Source of the DNA: an uncultured Prevotella sp.
GTDB taxonomy: Bacteria; Bacteroidota; Bacteroidia; Bacteroidales; Bacteroidaceae
Assembly: GCA_900772835.1 (NCBI GenBank)
Contig: CAAGSA010000071.1
Span: 10,938-74,937 of the forward strand
DNA: 64,000 nt
Reading direction: 5' to 3'
Under the pieces are notes generated by a model. The model saw only the letters and a program-made list of their open reading frames with translations, made no database searches and was not told where the DNA came from. This document shows, one piece after another, positions 16,929-26,800 of this stretch. Within the stretch, counting starts at the first letter, position 1. Each line of letters opens with the position of its first letter. The position numbers and the translations under genes are program-made.

Positions 16929-18158
16929 ATGAATTTTCCGTTTTACATTGCCCGGCGCTACCTCTTCTCGAAGAAGAGCACACACGCCATAAACATCATC
17001 AGCGCCATAAGCGCAGTGGGCGTGGCGGTGGCCACGATGGCACTCGTGGTGACGCTGAGCGTCTTCAACGGCTTCCACGACCTGGCGGCCACATTCTTCA
17101 CATCGTTCGACCCGCAGCTCGAAATCGTGCCGAAGGAGGGGAAGACGGCACCTGCCGACGACCCCCTGCTGACAGAAATCAGGAGGATGCCGCAGGTGGA
17201 CGTGGCCACGGAATGCCTCAAGGACCAGGCGCTCGCCATATACAAGGGCCGCCAGGCGATGGTCACACTGATGGGAGTGGACGACAACTTCGACCGCATG
17301 TCGCGCATCGACGAGATTCTCTACGGCGACGGCTCCTTCACGCTGCACGCCGCCAACCTGAACTTCGGCGTGGTGGGCATACGTCTGGCGCAGACGCTGG
17401 GCATGAACGCCAACTGGGACGGGTCGCTGATGATATACGCACCGCGCAAGACGGGGCAGCTCGACCTTGCCAACCCGGGCGACGGGTTCGTGGTGGACTC
17501 GCTCATATCGCCCGGAACGGTGTTCATGGTTAAGCAGGCGAAATACGACCGCGACCACGTGCTTGTGCCCATAAGCTTCGCGCGCAGCCTCTTCGAGCAG
17601 CAGGGAATGCTCTCCTCGCTGCAGATAAGGCTGAAGAACGGCAGCGACCTCGACGCCGTGAAGCAGCGGATGCAGCAGGTGGCAGGGCAGAGGTACAGGG
17701 TGCTCGACCGCTACGAGCAGCAGCAGGACACGTTCCGGATAATGAAGGTGGAGAAGTTCATTGCCTACATCTTCCTCACGTTCATACTCATCGTGGCGAG
17801 CTTCAATATCATCGGCTCCATATCAATGCTGCTCATCGACAAGAAGGACGACATAACCACGCTGCGCGACCTGGGCGCCACCGACAGACAGATTGCGCAC
17901 ATCTTCCTTTTCGAGGGCAGGCTCATATCGCTCATCGGTGCCGTGGCAGGCATACTCATAGGACTGCTGCTCTGTCTGCTGCAGCAGATGTTCGGCATAG
18001 TGTCGCTGGGACAGTCGAGCGGCACATTCGTGGTGGACGCATACCCCGTGAGCGTGCATCCGGAAGACGTGGCAGTGGTGTTCATCACGGTAGTTGCCGT
18101 GGGATTCACCGCCGTGTGGTATCCCGTACGCTATTTCAGCCGCAGGCTGCTCAAATGA
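16929..18158 (+). CDS. FtsX-like ABC permease (LolC/LolE type)
   Basis: A 409-residue inner-membrane permease. A first transmembrane helix lies near residues 17-45 (AINIISAISAVGVAVATMALVV), followed by a large periplasmic MacB-PCD-like domain. A C-terminal FtsX domain has three helices (about 275-400) with the conserved region MLLIDKKDDITTLRDLGAT. LolC/E proteins release outer-membrane lipoproteins from the inner membrane with LolD; no ATPase gene lies next to it here. The many lipoproteins in this window would be plausible cargo. Assignment within the FtsX/MacB superfamily is by length and topology. Confidence 0.88.
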   Translation: MNFPFYIARRYLFSKKSTHAINIISAISAVGVAVATMALVVTLSVFNGFHDLAATFFTSFDPQLEIVPKEGKTAPADDPLLTEIRRMPQVDVATECLKDQALAIYKGRQAMVTLMGVDDNFDRMSRIDEILYGDGSFTLHAANLNFGVVGIRLAQTLGMNANWDGSLMIYAPRKTGQLDLANPGDGFVVDSLISPGTVFMVKQAKYDRDHVLVPISFARSLFEQQGMLSSLQIRLKNGSDLDAVKQRMQQVAGQRYRVLDRYEQQQDTFRIMKVEKFIAYIFLTFILIVASFNIIGSISMLLIDKKDDITTLRDLGATDRQIAHIFLFEGRLISLIGAVAGILIGLLLCLLQQMFGIVSLGQSSGTFVVDAYPVSVHPEDVAVVFITVVAVGFTAVWYPVRYFSRRLLK

Positions 18159-18214
18159 TTCCACCGTACGGTATCCACCGTACGGCAATACACAATATCT
18201 GACTCCAAGAGGCA

Positions 18215-18262
18215 GGAAATGGAGAACCGGAGAATGCGGAAATTCTCCTGTTCTCCATTTTC
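18215..18262 (+). terminator. Inverted repeat after the permease gene
   Basis: GAAATGGAGAAC-C-GGAGAAT (18216-18235) pairs with AATTCTCC-T-GTTCTCCATTTTC (18241 onward) with one mismatch, giving a strong hairpin 57 bases after the stop. There is no T-run directly after it, so termination is plausible but not certain. Confidence 0.5.
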
Positions 18263-18449
18263 TGCAAAATAAAAAAAGCCGCCTGCCACAGGAAAAACAC
18301 ACCGACGCAGGCCGACGGGCACCCGCCGGCAGACACTTGCCGCACATCACACGGTTACAAAACGCGGGCACACGCGTCCTCAAATATAAAAGGAAAAGAA
18401 ACCGAACTCTACTTATAAACGGAAAAGACTAAAAAGTAAACATTATAGA

Positions 18450-19274
18450 ATGGATACAAAAGCACTTACAAAGCAAGCCGAAGTGAACCGCCGACGCCTC
18501 GTCGAAGTGGTTTACAACGCCAAAGCCGGACACATCGGCGGCGACCTGTCGTGTCTGAACGTCATGACGGCCCTCTATTTCAAGTATCTCAACGTGGATC
18601 CGAAAGACCCCAAGAACCCCGAGCGCGACCGCTTCGTGCTGAGCAAGGGCCACTGCGTGGAGGCACTCTACACCACACTCGAGGCAAAGGGATTCCTGAA
18701 GAAGGAAACGACCGACACACTGGGACAGTACGGCTCCATACTCAGCGGACACCCCACGATAGAAGTGCCGGGCATAGAGGTGAACACAGGAGCACTGGGA
18801 CACGGACTCCCGATAGGAGTGGGAATGGCTCTCGCGGCAAAGATGGACAGGAAGAGCTACAAGACATACGTGATGATGGGCGACGGAGAGCAGGGCGAAG
18901 GCTCAATATATGAGGCTGCAATGGCTGGACACCAGTACAAGCTCGACAATCTCGTGGCTATCATCGACCGCAACCACCTGCAGATAAGCGGAAACACGGA
19001 AGACGTGATGGCGATAGAAAACATAAAGGACAGATGGACAGCGTTCGGATGGGACGTGAAACTGATGGACGGCGACTGCATGGACGACATCGTGAAGACC
19101 ATCGACAGCATCGACTTCGGCAACGGGAAACCGCATCTGCTCGTGTCGAACACCACCAAGGGCAAGGGAGTGTCGTATATGGAGAACATCGCAAAATGGC
19201 ACCACGGCATGCCCAACGAGGAACAGTACAAGCAGGCTCTTGCCGAAATAGACGAAAGAATAAAGAGCCTTTAA
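18450..19274 (+). CDS. Transketolase, N-terminal (ThDP-binding) subunit; possible apulose-4-phosphate transketolase subunit
   Basis: A 274-residue protein equal to the N-terminal third of transketolase. It has GHIGGDLS, SKGHCVEALYTTLE, GALGHGLPIGVGMALA and the ThDP motif GDGEQGEGSIYEAA, with the following N in IIDRNHLQISG. Together with the next gene it makes a split two-subunit enzyme. Split transketolases occur in special pathways, including D-apiose catabolism, where apulose 4-phosphate plus glyceraldehyde 3-phosphate gives xylulose 5-phosphate and dihydroxyacetone phosphate. The adjacent FGGY kinase and aldose-ketose isomerase fit that scheme, but general pentose-phosphate use is not excluded. 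Confidence 0.9.
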   Translation: MDTKALTKQAEVNRRRLVEVVYNAKAGHIGGDLSCLNVMTALYFKYLNVDPKDPKNPERDRFVLSKGHCVEALYTTLEAKGFLKKETTDTLGQYGSILSGHPTIEVPGIEVNTGALGHGLPIGVGMALAAKMDRKSYKTYVMMGDGEQGEGSIYEAAMAGHQYKLDNLVAIIDRNHLQISGNTEDVMAIENIKDRWTAFGWDVKLMDGDCMDDIVKTIDSIDFGNGKPHLLVSNTTKGKGVSYMENIAKWHHGMPNEEQYKQALAEIDERIKSL

Positions 19275-19299
19275 AGACTAACTACATTTATAAAGAACT

Positions 19300-20220
19300 A
19301 TGATAGCTTGCAGAAAGAGTTTTACTGACACTTTGCTTGAACTGGCAAAGCAGGACAAGGATATTATCGCCGTCACCACCGACGCGCGCGGATCAGTCAC
19401 ACTGAACGACTTCGCCGAGCAGCTGCCCGGACAGTTCGTGGAATGCGGAATCGCAGAGCAGGACGCAGTGGGCATCGCGGCAGGACTGGCACACAGCGGA
19501 AAGAAAGTGTTCGCCTGCGGACCGGCATGCTTCTACGTGGCGCGAAGCCTGGAGCAGGTGAAGGTGGACATGGCATACAGCGAGAACCCGGTGAAGATTC
19601 TGGGAGTAAGCGGAGGCGTGGCATACGGAGCACTCGGAGCCACACACCACAGCCTGCACGACATCGCCGCACTGCGCACGTTCCCGGGAATGAACATAGT
19701 GCTGCCGTGCGACGCGCGACAGACACGCAAACTCGTGAAGATGCTCGTAGACTACCCACACCCCGTATACGTGAGAGTGGGCAGAGCCGCCGTGCCCGAC
19801 GTTTACGAGAACGACGACTTCGACTTCCAGCTGGGCAAGGCAAACACGCTGCTCGACGGCAATGACCTCACAATCATAGCCTGCGGCGAGACCGTATACC
19901 ACGCACTGCAGGCAGGCAAGCAGCTGAAGGAGAAGGGAATCAGCGCAAGGGTGCTCGACATGTCGTCGCTCAAGCCATACGATGCCGAGGCAATAAAGAA
20001 GGCAGCCGAGGAGACCGGACGCATAATAACAGTGGAAGAGCACAGCCAGTTCGGCGGACTGGGAGCGATAGTGACGGAAACGATATCCGAAAACCCGGTG
20101 CCGGTGCGCATCATCGGCATACCCGACGAGAACGTGGTGCACGGCACAAACAAGGAAATATTCCACCACTACGGACTGGATGCCGAAGGCATCGTGAAGA
20201 GCGCGATGGAGTTTCTCTAA
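19300..20220 (+). CDS. Transketolase, C-terminal subunit
   Basis: A 306-residue partner of the preceding subunit. It carries the pyrimidine-binding domain with the catalytic glutamate in QFVECGIAEQDAVGIAAGLA, the GGVAYGALGATHHSLHD histidine region, and the C-terminal domain with TVEEHSQFGGLGAIVTE. The start lies 25 bases after the N-terminal subunit. Both together equal a full transketolase. It is followed after 18 bases by the FGGY kinase, so kinase and transketolase are likely co-expressed. Confidence 0.9.
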   Translation: MIACRKSFTDTLLELAKQDKDIIAVTTDARGSVTLNDFAEQLPGQFVECGIAEQDAVGIAAGLAHSGKKVFACGPACFYVARSLEQVKVDMAYSENPVKILGVSGGVAYGALGATHHSLHDIAALRTFPGMNIVLPCDARQTRKLVKMLVDYPHPVYVRVGRAAVPDVYENDDFDFQLGKANTLLDGNDLTIIACGETVYHALQAGKQLKEKGISARVLDMSSLKPYDAEAIKKAAEETGRIITVEEHSQFGGLGAIVTETISENPVPVRIIGIPDENVVHGTNKEIFHHYGLDAEGIVKSAMEFL

Positions 20221-20238
20221 CGCCAAGGGAAAGACAGC

Positions 20239-21717
20239 ATGGACAACTACATAATAGCAATCGACCAAAGCACATCGGCAACAAAGGCCATGCTCTTCGA
20301 CGAAAGCTGCAGGATGATGCAGCGAGTGAACGTGGAGCACCACCAGTATTACCCCAAGGCGGGATGGGTGGAGCACGATGCCGAGGAGATATACAACAAT
20401 GTGCTGCTCGCCGTGAAGGAACTGATGCGCGGCGCCGACACCACGGCACACTACTCGCTGGCAATAACCAACCAGAGGGAGACCGTAGTGGTGTGGGACA
20501 GGAACACGGGGCGACCCGTATACAACGCCGTGGTGTGGCAGTGCATGCGCGGCACAGACATCTGCAACAGGCTCAAGGCTGAAGGCTACGGCAAGATGGT
20601 GATGGAAAAGAGCGGACTGCTCATCGACCCATACTTCGCTGCAAGCGGAGCAAAATGGATTCTCGACAACGTGGAGGGAGCAAGACAGAAGGCAGAGCGG
20701 GGCGAACTGCTCATGGGCACGATGGAGTCATGGCTCATCTGGAAACTCACAGAAGGCAGAAACCACGTATCCGACTACACCAACGCATCGCGCACGATGC
20801 TCATGAACATACACACGCTGCAGTGGGACGACGACCTGCTCCGCCTTTTCACCATACCGCGCTCAATGATGCCGGAACTGCTGCCGTGCGACGGAGTGTT
20901 CGGCAAGACCACAATAGGCGGACTCTTCGCAGAGCCGATTGAGATAGCAGGAGTGCTCGGCGATTCGCACGGAGCACTCACCGGACAGATGTGCTTCGAG
21001 GAAGGACTCGGAAAGGCAACCTACGGCACAGGCTCATCGGTGATGGTGAACATCGGAGAGAAGGCTGCCGCGGCACCCGACGGACTGGTTACATCCATCG
21101 GTTTCGCGGCGCTGGGAAAGGTGTTCTACGCTTTCGAAGGAAACATACACAGCACAGGAGCCACACTGAAATGGCTGCAGGAGCAGCTCAGGATGATTGC
21201 ATCGCCAGCCGAAGTGGAGGCAGAGGCGACATCGGTGGCAGACAACGGAGGCGTATACTTCGTGCCGGCATTCGCCGGACTGGGAGCGCCATGGTGGAAC
21301 GATACGGTGAAGGCTGCCGTGACGGGCATGACATTCGCCACGACACGCGCACACTTCCTGCGTGCGGCGCTCGAGTCGATAGCATACCAGGTGAACGACC
21401 TGGTGAAGGCAATGACCGCGAAGGCAGGAATCAACCTGAAGGAGATACGAGTTGACGGCGGACCGACGAAGAACAAGTTCCTGATGCAGTTCCAGGCAGA
21501 CTGCCTGCGTGTGCCAGTGAACCGCTCCGACGTGGAAGAGGCATCCGCCCTCGGCGCGGTAGTGATGAACGGACTGTCGCGCAAGGTGTGGAAGAGCTTC
21601 GACGAAGTGGCACAGCTGCGACACAGCAAATGGCGCATACTTGCACAGGACAACGAACAACTCATGCAAAAGAACATCGACGGCTGGCACCAGGCCGTGA
21701 GACAACTCCTGAAGTAG
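20239..21717 (+). CDS. FGGY-family carbohydrate kinase (glycerol-kinase clade; candidate apulose kinase)
   Basis: A 492-residue kinase with the N-terminal phosphate loop AIDQSTSATKAMLFD, the glycerol-kinase-like TNQRETVVVWDRNTGRP and the second domain GTGSSVMVN and RVDGGPTKNKFLMQFQAD. Length and motifs are closest to GlpK. However, it is coupled to a split transketolase (18 bases upstream) and an isomerase (about 90 bases downstream) rather than to a glycerol facilitator or dehydrogenase. A ketose such as D-apulose is therefore a better guess than glycerol. A perfect 16-bp hairpin lies between this stop and the isomerase start. Substrate is inferred from context. Confidence 0.85.
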   Translation: MDNYIIAIDQSTSATKAMLFDESCRMMQRVNVEHHQYYPKAGWVEHDAEEIYNNVLLAVKELMRGADTTAHYSLAITNQRETVVVWDRNTGRPVYNAVVWQCMRGTDICNRLKAEGYGKMVMEKSGLLIDPYFAASGAKWILDNVEGARQKAERGELLMGTMESWLIWKLTEGRNHVSDYTNASRTMLMNIHTLQWDDDLLRLFTIPRSMMPELLPCDGVFGKTTIGGLFAEPIEIAGVLGDSHGALTGQMCFEEGLGKATYGTGSSVMVNIGEKAAAAPDGLVTSIGFAALGKVFYAFEGNIHSTGATLKWLQEQLRMIASPAEVEAEATSVADNGGVYFVPAFAGLGAPWWNDTVKAAVTGMTFATTRAHFLRAALESIAYQVNDLVKAMTAKAGINLKEIRVDGGPTKNKFLMQFQADCLRVPVNRSDVEEASALGAVVMNGLSRKVWKSFDEVAQLRHSKWRILAQDNEQLMQKNIDGWHQAVRQLLK

Positions 21718-21723
21718 TACACT

Positions 21724-21760
21724 GTTGATGGCGATTGGCAAAAAGCCAATCGCCATCAAC
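21724..21760. terminator. Perfect 16-bp intercistronic hairpin
   Basis: GTTGATGGCGATTGGC (21724-21739), loop AAAAA, and its exact complement (21745-21760). No T-run follows; instead two CCTACCAAACCTAC repeats fill the space up to the isomerase start. It may be a partial terminator, a 3'-end stabiliser or part of a mobile-like element. Confidence 0.6.
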
Positions 21761-21762
21761 TC

Positions 21763-21794
21763 CCTACCAAACCTACAAAACCTACCAAACCTAC
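21763..21794. repeat. Two 18-bp-spaced CCTACCAAACCTAC repeats
   Basis: Copies at 21763-21776 and 21781-21794, the same 14-mer as at 3182. They directly precede the isomerase ATG and read open in its frame, which is why a longer but unlikely upstream start exists. Confidence 0.65.
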
Positions 21795-21809
21795 AAAACA
21801 AAAAACAAT

Positions 21810-23237
21810 ATGAACACCCCTAAGAAACAATGCTTCGGTGTCATCATCGGCACCCGTGCATACTTCAACTCAGAGCTTGCAAGAGACGTGCGCAAGCAGC
21901 TCCTCAAGACTCTCGAAGACAACGGCTACGACTACGTAATCCTGCCCGAGGACGCTACACCCACGGGAAGCAGCAGTATAGAGACACGCGAAGACGGACT
22001 GAAATGCGCCGAGCTATTCCGCCAGAACCGCGACCGCATCGACGGAATCATCGTTTCGCTGCCGAACTTCGGCTTCGAAATAGGAATCATCAACGCCATC
22101 AGCGTTGCCGACCTGAGAGTGCCGGTAATGGTACAGGCATGCGACGACCAGAACGACAAGGTGGACCTCGACAGCCGCCGCGACGCCTTCTGCGGAAAGA
22201 TTTCCGTATGCAACAACCTCTACCAGTACGGCATCCCTTTCACCGACACCACACTGCACACCTACTCCGTATACTCGCCGCTGCTGGCACAGGACATCAA
22301 CCGTTTCGCTGCCGTATGCCGGGTGGTGAAGGGACTGAGCCACGCACGCATCGGACAGATCGGCACACGCCCGCTGGGCTTCAACACATGCCGCGCAAGC
22401 GAAAAGCTGCTGCAGGCATCGGGCATCACCGTTGTGCCCGCCGACCTGAGCGAGATTCTGTATGCAGCACAGGCAATCGAGGATTCCGACACAGAACTGC
22501 TCAAGCAGATGGAGAAAGTGGCAGGATACGCCGAGGTGCCGGAGAGCTACAGGGAGAAACTGCGCCTGCAGTGCAAGTTCGGCGTGGCAGTAAACCGCTG
22601 GGTGAAGGCAAACCAGGTAGACGCCGTGGCAATACAGTGCTGGGATTCGCTGGAGCAGAACTTCGGCTGCGCCGCATGCGTCACGATGAGCATGCTGAGC
22701 GAAGCCGGCATTCCTGCAGCATGCGAGACCGACCTCGCAGGTGCCGTATCAATGCTCGCGCTCACACTGGCATCAGGACAGCCATCGGCAATAGCCGACT
22801 GGAACAATAACTTTGCCGAAGACCGCAACAAGTGTGTATGCACCCACTGCGGAAACTTCCCCAAATCGTTCATCGGCAACGACAACCTGCGCCTCGGACC
22901 GCTCGGGGTTCTCGGACGCACACTGGGCAAGATTAACACCTTCGGTGCCGTATACGCAAAAGTAAGTGCAGGCGACTTCACTTATTTCCGCATCTCCACC
23001 GACGACACCAAGGGCTGCATCAAGGCTTATCTCGGCGAGGGCAAAATGACCGACGACGAGTATGGCATGGACGGATGCATCGTTGTGACGGAGGTTCCTG
23101 AACTGCAGAAGCTGATGAAGTATATCTGCAAGAACGGCTTCGAACACCACGTGGCACTCGTTCGCGGTGATGTGGCAGGCATCATACAGGAGGCCATCGA
23201 GAGCTATCTCGGATGGAACCTCTACGTTCATGAATAA
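21810..23237 (+). CDS. L-fucose/arabinose-isomerase-like aldose-ketose isomerase
   Basis: 475 residues when started at MNTPKKQ (21810). An in-frame start at 21735 would add only repeat-encoded PYQTYKTYQTYKT, so it is rejected. The protein resembles FucI/AraA-type isomerases: N-terminal GVIIGTRAYFNSELA, the central QCWDSLEQNFGCAACVTMSMLSE and ACETDLAGAVSMLAL blocks, and metal-ligand candidates E/D in those blocks plus the late CVCTHCGNFP. It probably interconverts a rare aldose and its ketose, feeding the kinase and split transketolase just upstream. D-apiose to D-apulose is the most coherent guess; other rare sugars remain possible. Confidence 0.75.
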   Translation: MNTPKKQCFGVIIGTRAYFNSELARDVRKQLLKTLEDNGYDYVILPEDATPTGSSSIETREDGLKCAELFRQNRDRIDGIIVSLPNFGFEIGIINAISVADLRVPVMVQACDDQNDKVDLDSRRDAFCGKISVCNNLYQYGIPFTDTTLHTYSVYSPLLAQDINRFAAVCRVVKGLSHARIGQIGTRPLGFNTCRASEKLLQASGITVVPADLSEILYAAQAIEDSDTELLKQMEKVAGYAEVPESYREKLRLQCKFGVAVNRWVKANQVDAVAIQCWDSLEQNFGCAACVTMSMLSEAGIPAACETDLAGAVSMLALTLASGQPSAIADWNNNFAEDRNKCVCTHCGNFPKSFIGNDNLRLGPLGVLGRTLGKINTFGAVYAKVSAGDFTYFRISTDDTKGCIKAYLGEGKMTDDEYGMDGCIVVTEVPELQKLMKYICKNGFEHHVALVRGDVAGIIQEAIESYLGWNLYVHE

Positions 23238-23252
23238 TGCCATACACCATAT

Positions 23253-23345
23253 CCGGCAATAAACGAAACAGTTTTCGGCAATAAACAAAACTTTGTCCGG
23301 GAATAAACATAACATTATCCGGAAACACACGGACAGATGCCGGAT
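23253..23345. repeat. 22-bp-periodic array (CGGCAATAAAC units)
   Basis: CGG anchors fall at 23254, 23276, 23298, 23320 and 23341 (steps 22, 22, 22, 21). The first three are followed by CAATAAAC or GAATAAAC. It lies just after the isomerase stop and before the second SusC promoter. Confidence 0.75.
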
Positions 23346-23608
23346 AGAAAAACAATAAGCATCAAGCAATATCTATATAGGTATTGGATACCTTATTATA
23401 TATATTGGATTCCATCAAGCACGGGAAAAGGTTTTGCACTGGCAGAATTCTTTTTCCGTGCCTTTAGCGAATCGGGAAAAATACAGCAAACAGACTAAAT
23501 ATTCCAGTTCCGCAAGCGCAAAAACTACGGAAAACAGGACAGAATGTCGTTTTTAGTATACTAAAACGTTAAATATTTGCAGCTTTATTAAAAAACTTTT
23601 TTGAATAT

Positions 23609-23640
23609 TTTGCATATTTGGATAAAACTGCCTATATTTG
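23609..23640 (+). promoter_or_regulatory. Promoter of the second SusC/SusD operon
   Basis: TTTG (23609-23612), a 20-base spacer and TATATTTG (23633-23640): a good Bacteroidetes -33/-7 pair. Transcription would start near 23647, giving a leader of about 180 bases before the ATG at 23828. Confidence 0.7.
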
Positions 23641-23827
23641 CATCCGAATCAAACTATAAAACCATTTCCATACAAAGGAGTAGGTTCTACTAAAATAAAG
23701 ACTACAGAAATACAATATTCGAACATGTCATAAAGGAGGGGAGTGTACCGGCTGTGTGATGTCGTATCACTACAGAAGGCTTGTATGCTTACTGATACTG
23801 CTAATAACTAATAAAAAACAAATATTT

Positions 23828-26800
23828 ATGCAATTCCTAATCAGAAGAGCCTTGACGGCTTCCGTTTTGCCTATGATGTGTCTCACGGCATTCGCCCAGA
23901 AGACAGTCACAGGTACAGTGAAGGACGCAAAGGGAGAACCGCTGATCGGTGTTACAGTGTTTGTTGACGGCAAACCTGGCTCGATTACCGACATCGACGG
24001 TAATTTCTCTATCCCTAATGCTTCGCCTTCATCTACAGTGAAGGTTTCCTACATCGGTTACAAAGACCAGACCATGACTCTCGGAAAATCTTCAAGTATC
24101 AACATCGTGCTGCAGGAAGACAATGCACAGCTCGACGAAGTTGTGGTTGTAGGTTACGGTACGATGAAGAAGAGCGACCTCACGGGTTCTGTTTCGTCTG
24201 TAGGTACAGAAAAGCTGAACGCAAAGGGTGCGCCTTCTGTAATGGCAAACCTCCAGGGTTCTACACCGGGTGTGAACATCACACAGAGCACAGGACGTAC
24301 CAACGGAGACTTCAACATCGAAATCCGCGGTAAGTCGTCGACAAACTCAAACACAAAGCCTTTGTACGTAGTGGATGGCGTAATCTGCGACGATATCCAG
24401 TTCCTCAACTCTCAGGACATCGAGAGAATCGACGTGCTGAAGGACGCATCGTCAACAGCCATCTACGGTTCGCGCGCCACTGCCGGTGTCATCATGGTGA
24501 CAACGAAGAGCGGTTCGAACGTGAACAAGACCAAGCTGACGAAGCCGACAATCAGCTATGACGGCTACTACGGAGTGACAAAGATTGCACGCACACCCGA
24601 CTTTATGAGCGGCAGCGAATTCATGGACTTACGCTTCGGCAAGTTCCTGATGTTCACAGGCGAGAGAAACGCAAGAAACGACTTCTACATGCCGGGCGGC
24701 ACTGCACCAACGACTATCGCACAGGCACTGCTGCTGAAGGACACGAGCGATCCCAACTCCGGATACCTGCTCAAGGAAATGGTGGCAAACGGAAACACCT
24801 ACAACTGGCCGGACCTCGTGACACAGACCGGACAGAGCCAGAACCACTATCTCTCCATCAGCGGTGCCAAGGAAGGAATCAACTACCACTTCGGCGTGGG
24901 CTACGACGGGAACGAGGGTGTATACAAAGGCGACAAGCAGGACAAGCTCAACTTCAAGGGCTCTCTCGACGCAAAGATAAACAAGGTCATAAGCGCCGGA
25001 TTCAGCATGAATATGGCTTATATCGACAATGAGTATGCAAACGACGATGCCGTGAAGGTGGCCTACCGCATGACACCGTTCTCTATCCCTTACGATGCAG
25101 AAGGCAACATCAACCACCTGCCGGGCAACAAGGGCTCGCTCGGAACGAACGAACACCAGTTCTCCGACAACATCAGTCCGCTCGACCTCATGAAGAATAC
25201 CTACAAGCAGCGCGAGACATGGAGGTTGCTCGGTAATATCTATCTGCAGCTTGACCTGATGAAGGGCTTGAACTTCAAGACAACCTTCTCTCCGTCATAC
25301 ACTAACTATAGACAGGGATACGTGGTAGGATACGAGAATCCGGACATCCCCGGAAAGACTTATGCCGACAAGGATGTTTCTTCTTCATCCACTACTCTGA
25401 ACCAGCACCGTGCCGTTTCATGGACATGGGACAACATCGTGAACTACAACACACGCATCGGCAAGGACCACAGCATCGGCGTGATGGGGCTCATATCCGC
25501 CATGTCTGCCAACACCGAGAACTACACATGGGTAGCCAACGGCGTGATGTCGAAGACAGACTGGTTCAATATGGGTTCAGGCACATTTGACGCCGACAAC
25601 TCAAAGTCTTCCTATTCAGAGAGCAGCATGCTGTCATACGCAGTGCGTCTGAACTATGGATTCCAGGACAAGTATCTCGTCACCGCTACAGCCCGTTGGG
25701 ACGGTAGCTCCAAGTTTGCCGACGGCCACCGTTGGGGTTGCTTCCCATCCGTTGCCCTTGCATGGCGCGCTTCTGAAGAGAACTTCCTGAAGAACGTTGA
25801 CTGGCTGAGCAACCTGAAGCTCCGTCTGAGCTATGGTGTGACCGGTAACAACGACGGTATCGGAAACTATGACACACAGCAGACCGTGTCGGGTCCGATA
25901 TACTATCCGTTCGGCACCACAACACTCTCCGGCTACTATCCATCGAGCGTTATCGACAAGCTCCTTTCATGGGAGGAGTCGCGCGAGATCAACTTCGGTA
26001 TCGACTTCGGTTTCCTGAAGAACAGAATCAACGGTACGGTTGACATCTACCAGAAGAAGTCGAAGGACCTGCTGTTCGACGTAGAGTTGCCCCTGGTTTC
26101 GGGTGGCGGCTCGATGAAGACCAATGTGGGTAGCGTGAAGAATACCGGTATCGAGGTTTCTCTGAACACAGTGAACATCGACACCAAGGATTGGAACTGG
26201 ACAACATCGTTCACATTTGCCCACAACAAGAACAAGGTGATCGAAATCAACGGAACTGGCAACGACCTTCCTTCAAGCCTGTTGTTCGTCGGCGAACCGT
26301 TCAACAACGTGTACGACTACAAGTGGGACGGAGTGGTTTCCGACCGCGATATGGTTGTTCCCAATACCAAGATTGCCGAGGACAAGGGATTCAAGCCCGG
26401 CGAAGTGGTAAAGGAGTACGACTACTACTACAAGTGCTACGGATGGTCTGAGGGTTCTGCCAAGATTGTGGACAGGAACGGCGACGGCAACATCAACGAG
26501 CAGGACAAGTATCTCTGGAGATCTGATCCAGTCTGGACCGGAAGCCTTACTTCAAACCTGTCTTACAAGAACTGGGACTTCTCGTTCTCTCTCTACACCA
26601 AGCAGAACTACAAGGTAAGATCTGCCTTCATGTCGGAAAATGTGTCATACTCACGTGCAAAACAGGGACTGTCTGTTGACTACTACATCCCGGCAGGAAC
26701 ACTGCTTTCATGCGACGGCGTGAATGCCGACGGTACATACGTGAACCCTGTATATCAGGAGTATACCCACTACGGCGACTACCCGATGATTGCCGTAAAC

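Noticed and set aside
21735..21809. Upstream start extending the isomerase by 25 residues
   Set aside because: The extension encodes the CCTACCAAACCTAC repeat (PYQTYKTYQTYKT) and half of the hairpin; the ATG at 21810 gives the normal N-terminus.
23756..23827. Upstream start extending the second SusC by 24 residues
   Set aside because: The ATG at 23828 starts a clean signal peptide; the extension would bury it.
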